DNA from: Glandiceps talaboti
Taxonomy: Eukaryota > Hemichordata > Enteropneusta > Spengelidae
Direction: 5' to 3'
Length of the DNA: 16,000 nt
NCBI RefSeq assembly: GCF_964340395.1
Contig: NC_135557.1
Location: 22,165,225-22,181,224 of the forward strand
The position numbers and the translations under genes are program-made. The notes below the pieces were generated by a model. That model was not told where the DNA came from and ran no database searches. It was given only the letters and a program-made list of their open reading frames with translations. Below are positions 1 through 7,144 of the stretch, in pieces (position 1 is the stretch's first letter; the number at the start of each line of letters is the position of its first letter).

Positions 1-72
1 AGGCCGTTTCTAATGCAACATCCTCACTATCCGTACTACCATCTCTTTGTTTATTGAAGTAGAATGTGTCAG

Positions 73-489
73 TGTATCCACTGCTGTAAAGATAATAAAA
101 TGAATGAATGAATGAATGAATGAATGAATGAATGAATGAATAAATAAATAAATGAAATTTATTTTACCTGATTACAAAAATAAGCTACACTTTCAAAGAA
201 AATACATATGATCCAAATATACAAAATGAATACAAAAGAAATACATAATTATTATCTGCTGTGGACCATCAAAATAGTTCAGTAGAACTAGTCTTGTCCA
301 TGGCCATTCTCGCAAACCAGAGCTGTTATTTTTTCCACTACACTTCCAGTGGAGCGGCTTCTTAAGAACGATGCTGTAAAACAGGCCGTGGTTTGTGACG
401 ATGGTCCATGGCATGTATATTTTTCTACATTTCATATCGATAATAACTTTGTTTTTAAGTATACTGTATCCACTGCTGTAAAGATAATA
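73..489 (-). mobile_element. Probable non-LTR retrotransposon insertion with 25-bp direct repeats
   Basis: An identical 25-bp sequence, starting TGTATCCACTGCTG, occurs at 73-97 and 465-489 and brackets about 367 bp. Read on the minus strand, the insert ends in a 3' tail of TTTA and TTCA repeats (98-140) preceded by an AATAAA-containing AT-rich segment. That is the arrangement of a SINE or 5'-truncated LINE with a target-site duplication. 25 bp is long but possible for a target duplication; an alternative is a local segmental duplication. The minus strand has an 80-codon open frame (193-435), but it opens with non-conserved residues and shows no reverse-transcriptase motif. Positions 308-405 recur at 13511-13604 with about 80% identity, which supports a dispersed element. 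The family is not recognised. Confidence 0.6.
101..153. repeat. (TGAA)n / (TAAA)n microsatellite
   Basis: About ten TGAA units followed by a few TAAA units. On the minus strand this forms the 3' tail of the proposed retrotransposon insertion rather than an independent microsatellite. Confidence 0.9.
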
Positions 490-590
490 CTAACATTATC
501 AGAAAGAAGCAGGGTATAGTAAGAACTAGCAGTTTTAATATACACTTATTACCTGGCTATGAGGGCACTAATAAATGTCTATGACCACAA

Positions 591-1030
591 GACACCACCC
601 TACTGTGTGTAATATTAGTGTAAACATTGAATGAGGTTAAATGTGTGGGAACGTGAGGAAAACTTACTATCAGAGACACCACCCTACTGTGTGTAATTTT
701 AGTGTAAACATTGAATGAGGTTAAATGTGTGGGAACGTGAGGAAAACTTGCTATAAAAGACACCACCCTACTGTGTGTAATATTAGTGTAAACATTGAAT
801 GAGGTTAAATGTGTGGGAACATGAGGAAAACTTACTATCAGAGACACCACCCTACTGTGTGTAATATTAGTGTAAACATTGAATGAGGTTAAATGTGTGG
901 GAACGTGAGGAAAACTTACTATCAGAGACACCACCCTACTGTGTGTAATATTAGTGTAAACATTGAATGAGGTTAAATGTGTGGGAACGTGAGGAAAACT
1001 TACTATCAGAGACACCACCCTACTGTGAGT
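591..1030. repeat. 84-bp tandem array, five copies plus a partial sixth
   Basis: Units start at 591, 675, 759, 843, 927 and 1011, each beginning GACACCACCCTACTGTG; the sixth stops after about 20 bp. Copies differ by only a few substitutions, the third being the most divergent at its start boundary, so amplification is recent. 84 is a multiple of three, which creates a repetitive minus-strand open frame of 28-residue units containing SFPHVPTHL. It has no start context, splice support or resemblance to the HAUS5 protein, so I do not call it coding. It sits in HAUS5 intron 4. Confidence 0.95.
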
Positions 1031-1088
1031 GTAATTACAGACAGTATCATGTGCTAACTTATATCAGTATATTGCAGCAATAGTAAGT

Positions 1089-1386
1089 TTGCATAGTTTG
1101 CTTAATTTGCATAGTTTGCTTAATTTGCAGAATTTGCTTAATTTGCAGAATTTGCTTAATTTGCAGAATTTGCTTAATTTGCATAGTTTGCTTAATTTGC
1201 ATAGTTTGCATAGTTTGCTTAATTTGCATAGTTTGCTTAATTTGCAGAATTTGCTTAATTTGCAGAATTTGCTTAATTTGCATAGTTTGCTTAATTTGCA
1301 GAATTTGCTTAATTTGCATAGTTTGCTTAATTTGCAGAATTTGCTTAATTTGCATAGTTTGCTTAATTTGCATAGTTTGCTTAATT
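1089..1386. repeat. 9/18-bp tandem array (CATAGTTTG / CTTAATTTG / CAGAATTTG)
   Basis: About 33 consecutive 9-mers ending in TTTG, mostly alternating CTTAATTTG with CATAGTTTG or CAGAATTTG to give an 18-bp higher-order unit. One place (about 1200-1217) has two CATAGTTTG in a row, a slippage mark. Because 9 and 18 are multiples of three, open frames run through on both strands and would encode simple MQIKQ- or NLHSLL-type peptides. I treat these as artefacts. The array lies in HAUS5 intron 4 and directly adjoins the splice-donor minisatellite. Confidence 0.95.
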
Positions 1387-1400
1387 CACACATTACTAGT

Positions 1401-3881
1401 ATCACTTTAATACCTGGTCTTTTTCTTGTACTCTGTCACCATATCTTCAATCTGTCGTTGTCGTTAGTAACCATGTCTTCAATCTACCACTTACCTGGTC
1501 TGTTTCTTGTACTCTGTCACCATATCTTCAATCTGTCGTTGTCGTTAGTAACCATGTCTTCAATCTATCACTTACCTGGTCTGTTTCTTGTACTTAGTCT
1601 TCAATCTGTCACTTACCTGGTCTTTTTCTTGTACTTAGTCTTTCAATCTGTCACTTACCTGGTCTGTTTCTTGTACTTAGTCTTCAATCTGTCACTTACC
1701 TGGTCTTTTTCTTGTACTTAGTCTTTCAATCTGTCACTTACCTGGTCTGTTTCTTGTACTTAGTCTTCAATCTGTCACTTACCTGGTCTTTTTCTTGTAC
1801 TTAGTCTTCAATCTGTCACTTACCTGGTCTTTTTCTTGTACTTAGTCTTTCAATCTGTCACTTACCTGGTCCGTTTCTTGTACTTAGTCTTTCAATCTGT
1901 CACTTACCTGGTCCGTTTCTTGTACTTAGTCTTTCAATCTGTCACTTACCTGGTCCGTTTCTTGTACTTAGTCTTTCAATCTGTCACTTACCTGGTCCGT
2001 TTCTTGTACTTAGTCTTTCAATCTGTCACTTACCTGGTCCGTTTCTTGTACTTAGTCTTTCAATCTGTCACTTACCTGGTCCATTTCTTGTACTTAGTCA
2101 CTATGTCTTCAATCTATCACTTACCTGGTCCATTTCTTGTACTTAGTCTTCAATCTATCACTTACCTGGTCCGTTTCTTGTACTTAGTCTTTCAATCTAT
2201 CACTTACCTGGTCCATTTCTTGTACTTAGTCACTATGTCTTCAATCTATCACTTACCTGGTCCATTTCTTGTACTTAGTCACTATGTCTTCAATCTATCA
2301 CTTACCTGGTCCATTTCTTGTACTTAGTCACTATGTCTTCAATCTATCACTTACCTGGTCTGTTTCTTGTACTTAGTCACTATGTCTTCAATCTATCACT
2401 TACCTGGTCTGTTTCTTGTACTTAGTCACTATGTCTTCAATCTATCACTTACCTGGTCTGTTTCTTGTACTTAGTCTTCAATCTATCACTTACCTGGTCT
2501 GTTTCTTGTACTTAGTCTTTCAATCTGTCACTTACCTGGTCTGTTTCTTGTACTTAGTCTTCAATCTATCACTTACCTGGTCCGTTTCTTGTACTTAGTC
2601 TTCAATCTATCACTTACCTGGTCCGTTTCTTGTACTTAGTCTTCAATCTATCACTTACCTGGTCCGTTTCTTGTACTTAGTCTTTCAATCTATCACTTAC
2701 CTGGTCCATTTCTTGTACTTAGTCACTATGTCTTCAATCTATCACTTACCTGGTCCATTTCTTGTACTTAGTCACTATGTCTTCAATCTATCACTTACCT
2801 GGTCCATTTCTTGTACTTAGTCACTATGTCTTCAATCTATCACTTACCTGGTCTGTTTCTTGTACTTAGTCACTATGTCTTCAATCTATCACTTACCTGG
2901 TCTTTTTCTTGTACTTAGTCTTCAATCTATCACTTACCTGGTCTTTTTCTTGTACTTAGTCTTCAATCTATCACTTACCTGGTCCGTTTCTTGTACTTAG
3001 TCTTCAACCTATCACATACCTGGTCTGTTTCTTGTACTTAGTCTTTCAACCTATCACATACCTGGTCTGTTTCTTGTACTTAGTCTTTCAATCTGTCACT
3101 TACCTGGTCCGTTTCTTGTACTTAGTCTTCAATCTATCACTTACCTGGTCCGTTTCTTGTACTTAGTCTTTCAATCTATCACTTACCTGGTCTGTTTCTT
3201 GTACTTAGTCTTTCAATCTGTCACTTACCTGGTCCGTTTCTTGTACTTAGTCTTTCAATCTGTCACTTACCTGGTCCGTTTCTTGTACTTAGTCTTCAAT
3301 CTATCACTTACCTGGTCCGTTTCTTGTACTTAGTCTTTCAATCTATCACTTACCTGGTCCGTTTCTTGTACTTAGTCACTATGTCTTCAATCTGTCACTT
3401 ACCTGGTCTTTTTCTTGTACTTAGTCACTATGTCTTCAATCTATCACTTACCTGGTCCATTTCTTGTACTTAGTCACTATGTCTTCAATCTGTCACTTAC
3501 CTGGTCTTTTTCTTGTACTTAGTCACTATGTCTTCAATCTATCACTTACCTGGTCCATTTCTTGTACTTAGTAACTATGTCTTCAATCTGTCACTTACCT
3601 GGTCCGTTTCTTGTACTTAGTCACTATGTCTTCAATCTTTCACTTACCTGGTCTGTTTCTTGTACTTAGTCACTATGTCTTCAATCTGTCACTTACCTGG
3701 TCTTTTTCTTGTACTTAGTCACTATGTCTTCAATCTATCACTTACCTGGTCCATTTCTTGTACTTAGTCACTATGTCTTCAATCTATCACTTACCTGGTC
3801 CGTTTCTTGTACTTAGTCACTATGTCTTCAATCTATCACTTACCTGGTCCGTTTCTTGTACTTAGTCACTATGTCTTCAAT
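1401..3881 (-). repeat. Minisatellite built from HAUS5 exon 4 end plus 5' splice site (54 copies)
   Basis: By hand count there are 54 copies of a unit of 41, 42 or 49 bp. Read on the HAUS5 strand, the full 49-bp unit is 38 nt identical or nearly so to the end of exon 4 (ATTGAAGAC...AAACGGACCAG) followed by 11 nt of intron (GTAAGTGATAG). The 41-bp form lacks 8 nt (ATAGTGAC) between two GAC triplets; the 42-bp form adds an A. Nearly every copy (about 51 of 54) carries CAG|GTAAGT; two near 3017-3065 have CAG|GTATGT and the leftmost has CAG|GTATTA. The roughly eleven units nearest the exon (3375-3881) are all the full 49-bp form, while shorter forms dominate further left. At the left end (1420-1581) a longer ~81-bp derivative is itself duplicated. 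The array appears to have arisen by tandem amplification of the exon-intron junction. Long open frames on the plus strand here come only from unit lengths that are multiples of three. Confidence 0.95.
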
Positions 3882-4003
3882 CTGTTTGTGGTAAGCATCA
3901 CGTTTCTCAATGCCAGCCTTACACTGAGTGGAGTATGCTGACAGTAAAGTATCCCTATGTCTCATTTCATTCACAGTCTGACAGGACTTCTGGTATTCTT
4001 TCT
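3844..4003 (-). CDS. HAUS5: HAUS5 coding exon 4 (coiled coil; 3' end is a minisatellite unit)
   Basis: 160 nt, phase 1 in and phase 2 out. The acceptor is tgttttgtgttgtag|AG; G from exon 3 plus AG gives Glu, then KEYQKSCQTVNEMRHRDTLL, then SAYSTQCKAGIEKRDAYHKQ, then IEDIVTKYKKRT. This continues the coiled coil in the position of human ...[20 protein letters not shown]... The exon ends ACC AG|GTAAGT. Its last 38 nt, starting at the codon for Ile in QIEDIV, are the same sequence as the exonic part of the adjacent minisatellite unit, so the true exon boundary is the first of a series of near-identical donors. Use of any later donor would read AGG TAA straight into a stop after KKRTR. The next exon must start with one base to complete the codon and is not found in the window. 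Confidence 0.84.
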
Positions 4004-4028
4004 CTACAACACAAAACATAACAACCAT

Positions 4029-4745
4029 TATACGTCACCTGTCACCAATCTCGCATTCTGATTGGTCAAGAGCCCTGCAGATACACAGGCGTATTTTTCA
4101 CCAACAGCCGTATTTTTGCTTGTTGTATCACGTGATCACTGGACGTCCCCTTGTAAACAAACCGAGCAGACAACTAGAAATACAGCTATTACCAATATTT
4201 CCAAATTTATTGTATGAAATATCATCGTTGTATACATTGTAACAAGTCTTTGAACTGTATGTTTTGTGTCAGAGGGAAACTGTCAAAAATTCCATGCAGA
4301 ACAGCGATAGTCCAGCTAGATATGGCGAACGCACGGTCGTCACGCGATCATGAACATGAATTCCTAAATTTATGAAGGATATCAAAATTACCACCACAGA
4401 GGGTGCAATTTTTGCTTAACTAGAACAAAGTACTAGTATATCACGAACATTTCTGTACATTTAATGGAATACAGTACACAAAACAAAGACGCACTCATTT
4501 TTCTGCTGAAGGTTATAAGTTTGAATATATCTTTGAGTGATATGCAAATAGTAAACATTATGCCATACTACTGAGCAAACGCGCACTCTGATTGGATGAT
4601 AAAGTTAAGGCTGAGATGTAAACAACCACACTGCAGTCATTAGAGAAGTATGTGATACTACGCTCAACAGTATAACGCGGAAGTTATTTTGTTTTAAAAT
4701 GAAACAGCATTTTTAGACATTCAAAAATTGAATTTCGTAGTCGCA
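4029..4745. other. Non-coding intron 3 sequence, unassigned
   Basis: No exon signals seen. A short motif with CTGATTGG occurs twice (4051-4066 and 4579-4594), in both cases followed within 30-100 bp by TGTAAACAA, which may be the trace of a related repeat. A TCACGTGA palindrome lies at 4128-4135. Confidence 0.5.
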
Positions 4746-4761
4746 GGTGATGTATAAGTAT

Positions 4762-4897
4762 GTTATTTGCCAAAAACGGTTCCACATCCTGCTGCTCGAG
4801 GTAATTTTTCCCGTATAACGGCTCGCCTCCGGCTCTCCGTTATTACCGGAAAAATTACCTCTTGCAGCAAGATATGGAACAGTATTCGGCAAATAAC
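4762..4897. repeat. Foldback palindrome 1 (arms ~67 bp)
   Basis: The left arm begins GTTATTTGCC and the right arm ends GGCAAATAAC. The arms align at roughly 80% identity around a GC-rich centre near 4829 (GGCTCGCC, then TCCG, then GGCTCTCC). Weaker symmetry may extend outward for another 15 bp or so. It looks like a hairpin-forming MITE or foldback element in HAUS5 intron 3. Open frames that cross it in both directions are a by-product of the palindrome. Confidence 0.8.
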
Positions 4898-5124
4898 ATG
4901 TACTAATACCATGCATGAGCTACGTTCAACGAAATATATGGAATATATACTCTGGTCTTCTACATTGCAACAACATGCATCTATGTCAAGACAACACATG
5001 TCTACATCACTGGTTCTGCTGTGTTCAAAATACGAATCAAAACGCTCAAAATTTCCCATTACTTTCCCCCATTTTTTAAATATTACTGGCGATGGTATAA
5101 TTATATTATTCCCAAATATTTGTC

Positions 5125-5234
5125 TTCATTCAGCTGGAAAATACAAGTGACCTAAGGGTTTGTCACTACTCATCTCGCGACTCGTTGTGACAAGGGCCCC
5201 TTAGGTCACTCAAATTTTCCTTGGCTGAACGAAG
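5125..5234. repeat. Foldback palindrome 2 (arms ~55 bp)
   Basis: The left arm begins CTTCATTCAGC and the right arm ends GGCTGAACGAAG. Inner blocks GTGACCTAAGGG and CCCCTTAGGTCAC, and TTGTCAC and GTGACAA, pair around a centre TCTCGCGA near 5179. It is the same type of structure as the palindrome 230 bp to its left, though the arm sequences differ. It is probably a foldback-type mobile element or MITE in HAUS5 intron 3. Confidence 0.8.
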
Positions 5235-5449
5235 AATACTATCTAAGTATTAACAACACAACACAATCTGAACTTTTGTAGTGTTTGAATATGTATATTT
5301 TGTACATATTGCTCGGTCAATGTATTAGTTAAGTTTTTGGAAGCATTGGCACTAACACAGGGAGGAATATCTATAATTTACATTATCAATCAACATTTCC
5401 CCCTTACCTCATATCATTGTAATAAATTTAATATTAATCTTCCCAGCTA
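5235..5449. other. Intron 3 spacer, nothing seen
   Basis: AT-rich intronic sequence between the second foldback and the 53-bp array. No coding, splice or repeat signal noticed. Confidence 0.5.
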
Positions 5450-5713
5450 ACTTTGACCTCTGTTGACTCTGATGTATCGACCAATAGAAATCTTACTAAT
5501 TCACTTTGATCTCTGTTGACTCTGATGTATTGACCAATAGAAATCTTACAAATTCACTTTGATCTCTGTTGACTCTGAAGTATCGACCAATAGAAATCTT
5601 ACTAATTCACTTTGACCTCTGTTGACTCTGATGCATTGACCAATAGAAATCTTAATAGTTCATTTCAACCTCTCTTGACTCTGATGCATTGACTAATTGC
5701 AACCTTGCTCACA
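5450..5713. repeat. 53-bp tandem array, five copies, each with a CCAAT motif
   Basis: Units start at 5450, 5503, 5556, 5609 and 5662. Each runs from ACTTTGA[CT]CTCTGTTGACTC through GACCAATAGAAATC. The last copy (5662-5713) is the most divergent and has lost CCAAT (GACTAATTG). The reverse complement gives AGGTCAAAGTGA, which resembles a DR1-like nuclear-receptor element. This is a sequence likeness only, since the array lies inside an intron. Confidence 0.9.
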
Positions 5714-5950
5714 TCATGGGCTACCATAATTTGTATCTGGTGGCCCACTTAGGCTACCACTGATTATGTGATGATTTAAAGGATGGAAGATTTACAGACA
5801 TAAGTATTTAATATATATTTCCAATAATTCCTCTATTCTCTAGTTCTCTTTCAGTTCGGGAATATGGGACTACTGGTCACCATTCTTGGACTACCACATT
5901 CTGAAAGTGGTAGCCCACTAGGACTACCAAAGAAAAAGTTAATTTCAAGC
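5714..5950. repeat. Pair of diverged repeats around TGGTAGCCCACTAGG
   Basis: The block at about 5737-5760 (CTGGTGGCCCACTTAGGCTACCA) recurs at about 5908-5931 (GTGGTAGCCCACTAGGACTACCA), with related GGGCTACC and GGACTACC fragments between. GTGGTAG and CTACCAC also pair as short inverted repeats. It is probably a small mobile-element remnant. 5951-6028 leads into exon 3's donor with nothing further seen. Confidence 0.6.
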
Positions 5951-6028
5951 CCTGGGATATAAAAAGCTACATTGTTGCAATACACTAATTAAGATGTAGA
6001 CATTAAAACAATAGAAAAGCAAACTGAC

Positions 6029-6174
6029 CTGTTTTCATAATTTCTCTCTCAAGTCTTTCAACTTCTCCTTCCAGAACATTAACATGTCTCTCTGACACAT
6101 TCAACTCTGCCTCTAATTCCCTCTTCCGTTGTAACATGTCTTCTCTGTCCTTGGAAAACTCTCCTTTTCCATGT
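6029..6174 (-). CDS. HAUS5: HAUS5 coding exon 3 (coiled-coil start)
   Basis: 146 nt, phase 2 in and phase 1 out. The acceptor is ggcttcccag|A; AT from exon 2 plus A gives Ile, then HGKGEFSKDREDMLQ followed by RKRELEAELNVSERH and a Glu/Leu/Arg-rich stretch ending in REIMKT. Human HAUS5 has RRKLELEAAVTRLRAEI at the corresponding place, so ELEA and the heptad-like spacing agree. The content is typical amphipathic coiled coil (about 45 residues with L/V/I at heptad spacing), as expected for augmin's elongated helical legs. The donor ACAG|GTCAGT is good. The in-frame TAA at 6192-6194, just upstream of the acceptor, means the exon cannot start earlier. Confidence 0.85.
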
Positions 6175-6619
6175 CTGGGAAGCCATCCCAGTTAAGGTAA
6201 AAAAAAAATCCATGAAATTTGACCATTTTATGACTTAAAGGCTTAACATCGCTCCAGGAAATAAAAGTTTCATAAACTTTGGGTTCTTGAGAGCCATTTC
6301 ATAATTTCACATCACGTAAATCTTGCTTGATGTCTAGAAACACCAAACTGAACCTCTTTTTCACCTATACTGATCTAGCTGTTGTACACCATTGCCTCAT
6401 AGGACTTGGGCAGACAATGGGCTCTTGTCACTGCTATTGTCTCTTCTGAGACATATGACAATAGCCCATTGTAGTACACATCTGATGATGTTGATGAGAC
6501 ATCTGTGAAAATTTTGGATTCACTCTAAGAAATTGTATGACTGTGAGTAGAAATTTTCATTTGTATAGTAAGATATAGTTAAGTTTAATGAAGGCAATAT
6601 ATTTGTAAGTAAAGGATAC
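6175..6619 (-). other. HAUS5: HAUS5 intron 2, putative U12-type (minor spliceosome)
   Basis: The 5' splice site reads AT|GTATCCTTT, an exact match to the consensus of GT-AG U12-type introns. The 3' end contains TACCTTAAC (6199-6191), matching the U12 branch-site consensus TTCCTTAAC at eight of nine positions, with its second branch-region adenine about 17 nt from the intron's last base, inside the normal short range. There is only a weak pyrimidine tract before cccag. Splicing here preserves GNLxxxG, which is conserved in HAUS5. Inside the intron is a near-perfect inverted repeat of about 16 bp (6414-6429 with 6457-6472), with cores CAATGGGCT and AGCCCATTG. Confidence 0.75.
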
Positions 6620-6715
6620 ATGGCTAGGTTACCTTGTATTTTCTGAACTGTTTGTCTAGAATGTACATTGTTTAGTACAAATTTCCAAATATTTATCATG
6701 TTACCACGACAAACC
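6620..6715 (-). CDS. HAUS5: HAUS5 coding exon 2 (conserved VHS/GNL block)
   Basis: 96 nt, phase 2 to phase 2. The acceptor is tattgtttcag|G. AG from exon 1 plus G makes Arg, then the exon reads VCRGNMINIWKFVLNNVHSR followed by QTVQKIQGNLA. Human HAUS5 has [20 protein letters not shown] then RTVKKIRGNLLWYG, so this is the most strongly conserved block in the window. Two donors are possible. CAA G|GTAACC at 6630/6629 looks conventional but would delete the conserved NL. The second, AT|GTATCCTTT at 6620/6619, keeps GNL and gives GNLAIHG, which aligns without gaps to human GNLLWYG. I chose the second. GTATCCTTT is the consensus of U12-type donors, and the matching branch site is present upstream of exon 3. 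Confidence 0.87.
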
Positions 6716-6945
6716 CTGAAACAATAAACAATAAACAAAAATTGATTAATATAATTCATGACAATACATATTATACCATGTATGAGAAAGGTTCAACAAA
6801 AAAATATGAAATATTGATTCTGGTCATTCTATGTACATAGAGGGCACACTGTTCCCAAATCTTTGACCACTGTAGTTACCATGACAACTTATACACCTAT
6901 CTTATCATCCACCAATCTTGAAAAAATCATAAATTCATATCTTAC
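6716..6945 (-). other. HAUS5: HAUS5 intron 1 (conventional GT-AG, 230 bp)
   Basis: Donor GTAAGA, acceptor tattgtttcag. AT-rich, with no repeat or other feature noticed. Confidence 0.8.
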
Positions 6946-7118
6946 CTTTCTAAATCTTCAGCCACTGGTAGCTGTTGCCCTGGCAACTTCTGTACACCCA
7001 TCTCCTCTACAACCCATTTTGATAAGCATTTAGCTATTTGGTCAGGACCTGCATTGGCTATCCCATTACAGCTATTATCACTGTTTGTTGTCTCTTTCCT
7101 CCTCTGATGTTTACTCAT
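6946..7118 (-). CDS. HAUS5: HAUS5 coding exon 1 (N-terminus, partial gene)
   Basis: First coding exon of HAUS augmin-like complex subunit 5. Augmin binds existing spindle microtubules and recruits gamma-tubulin ring complex to nucleate branches; HAUS5 belongs to its HAUS1/3/4/5 subassembly. The exon encodes 57 codons plus AG. It begins MSKHQRRKE, has a polar, probably disordered lead of about 30 residues, then SKWVVEEMGV, which matches WAVEEMGV near the start of human HAUS5. The human protein reaches this motif after about 12 residues, so this N-terminus is longer. ATG at 7118 is the first in frame; an in-frame TAG lies about 50 bases upstream. The exon ends GAA AG|GTAAGA, a good donor, phase 2. 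The following three exons join in phase and continue the family alignment. The gene runs off the left edge of the window, so only the N-terminal part is visible. The identification rests on remembered family motifs, not a database search. Confidence 0.88.
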
Positions 7119-7144
7119 TATCTTGAAATATATGCGGCAGTCCA

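Noticed and set aside
557-1018. 153-codon minus-strand frame of 28-residue repeats, possible next HAUS5 exon.
   Set aside because: It comes from the 84-bp tandem repeat, does not resemble the HAUS5 sequence expected after exon 4, and the donor-like AG|GTAATAAG near 552 has stops in the needed frames.
1089-2598. Several long plus-strand open frames (LLNLHSLL-type and YLVFQSVTYLV-type repeats) suggesting repetitive proteins.
   Set aside because: They exist only because the tandem units are multiples of three or lack stops in one frame; the array is explained by the HAUS5 exon-intron junction on the other strand.
1401-3843. Repeat units as in-frame 30-nt microexons (the 41-bp unit would be phase-neutral between ATAG| and |GTAAGT).
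   Set aside because: The intervening introns would be 11 nt, with no branch site or pyrimidine tract, far too short to splice.
4713-5150. Overlapping open frames on both strands around the first foldback.
   Set aside because: They are created by the palindrome, which makes both strands read similarly; no family motif or splice context.
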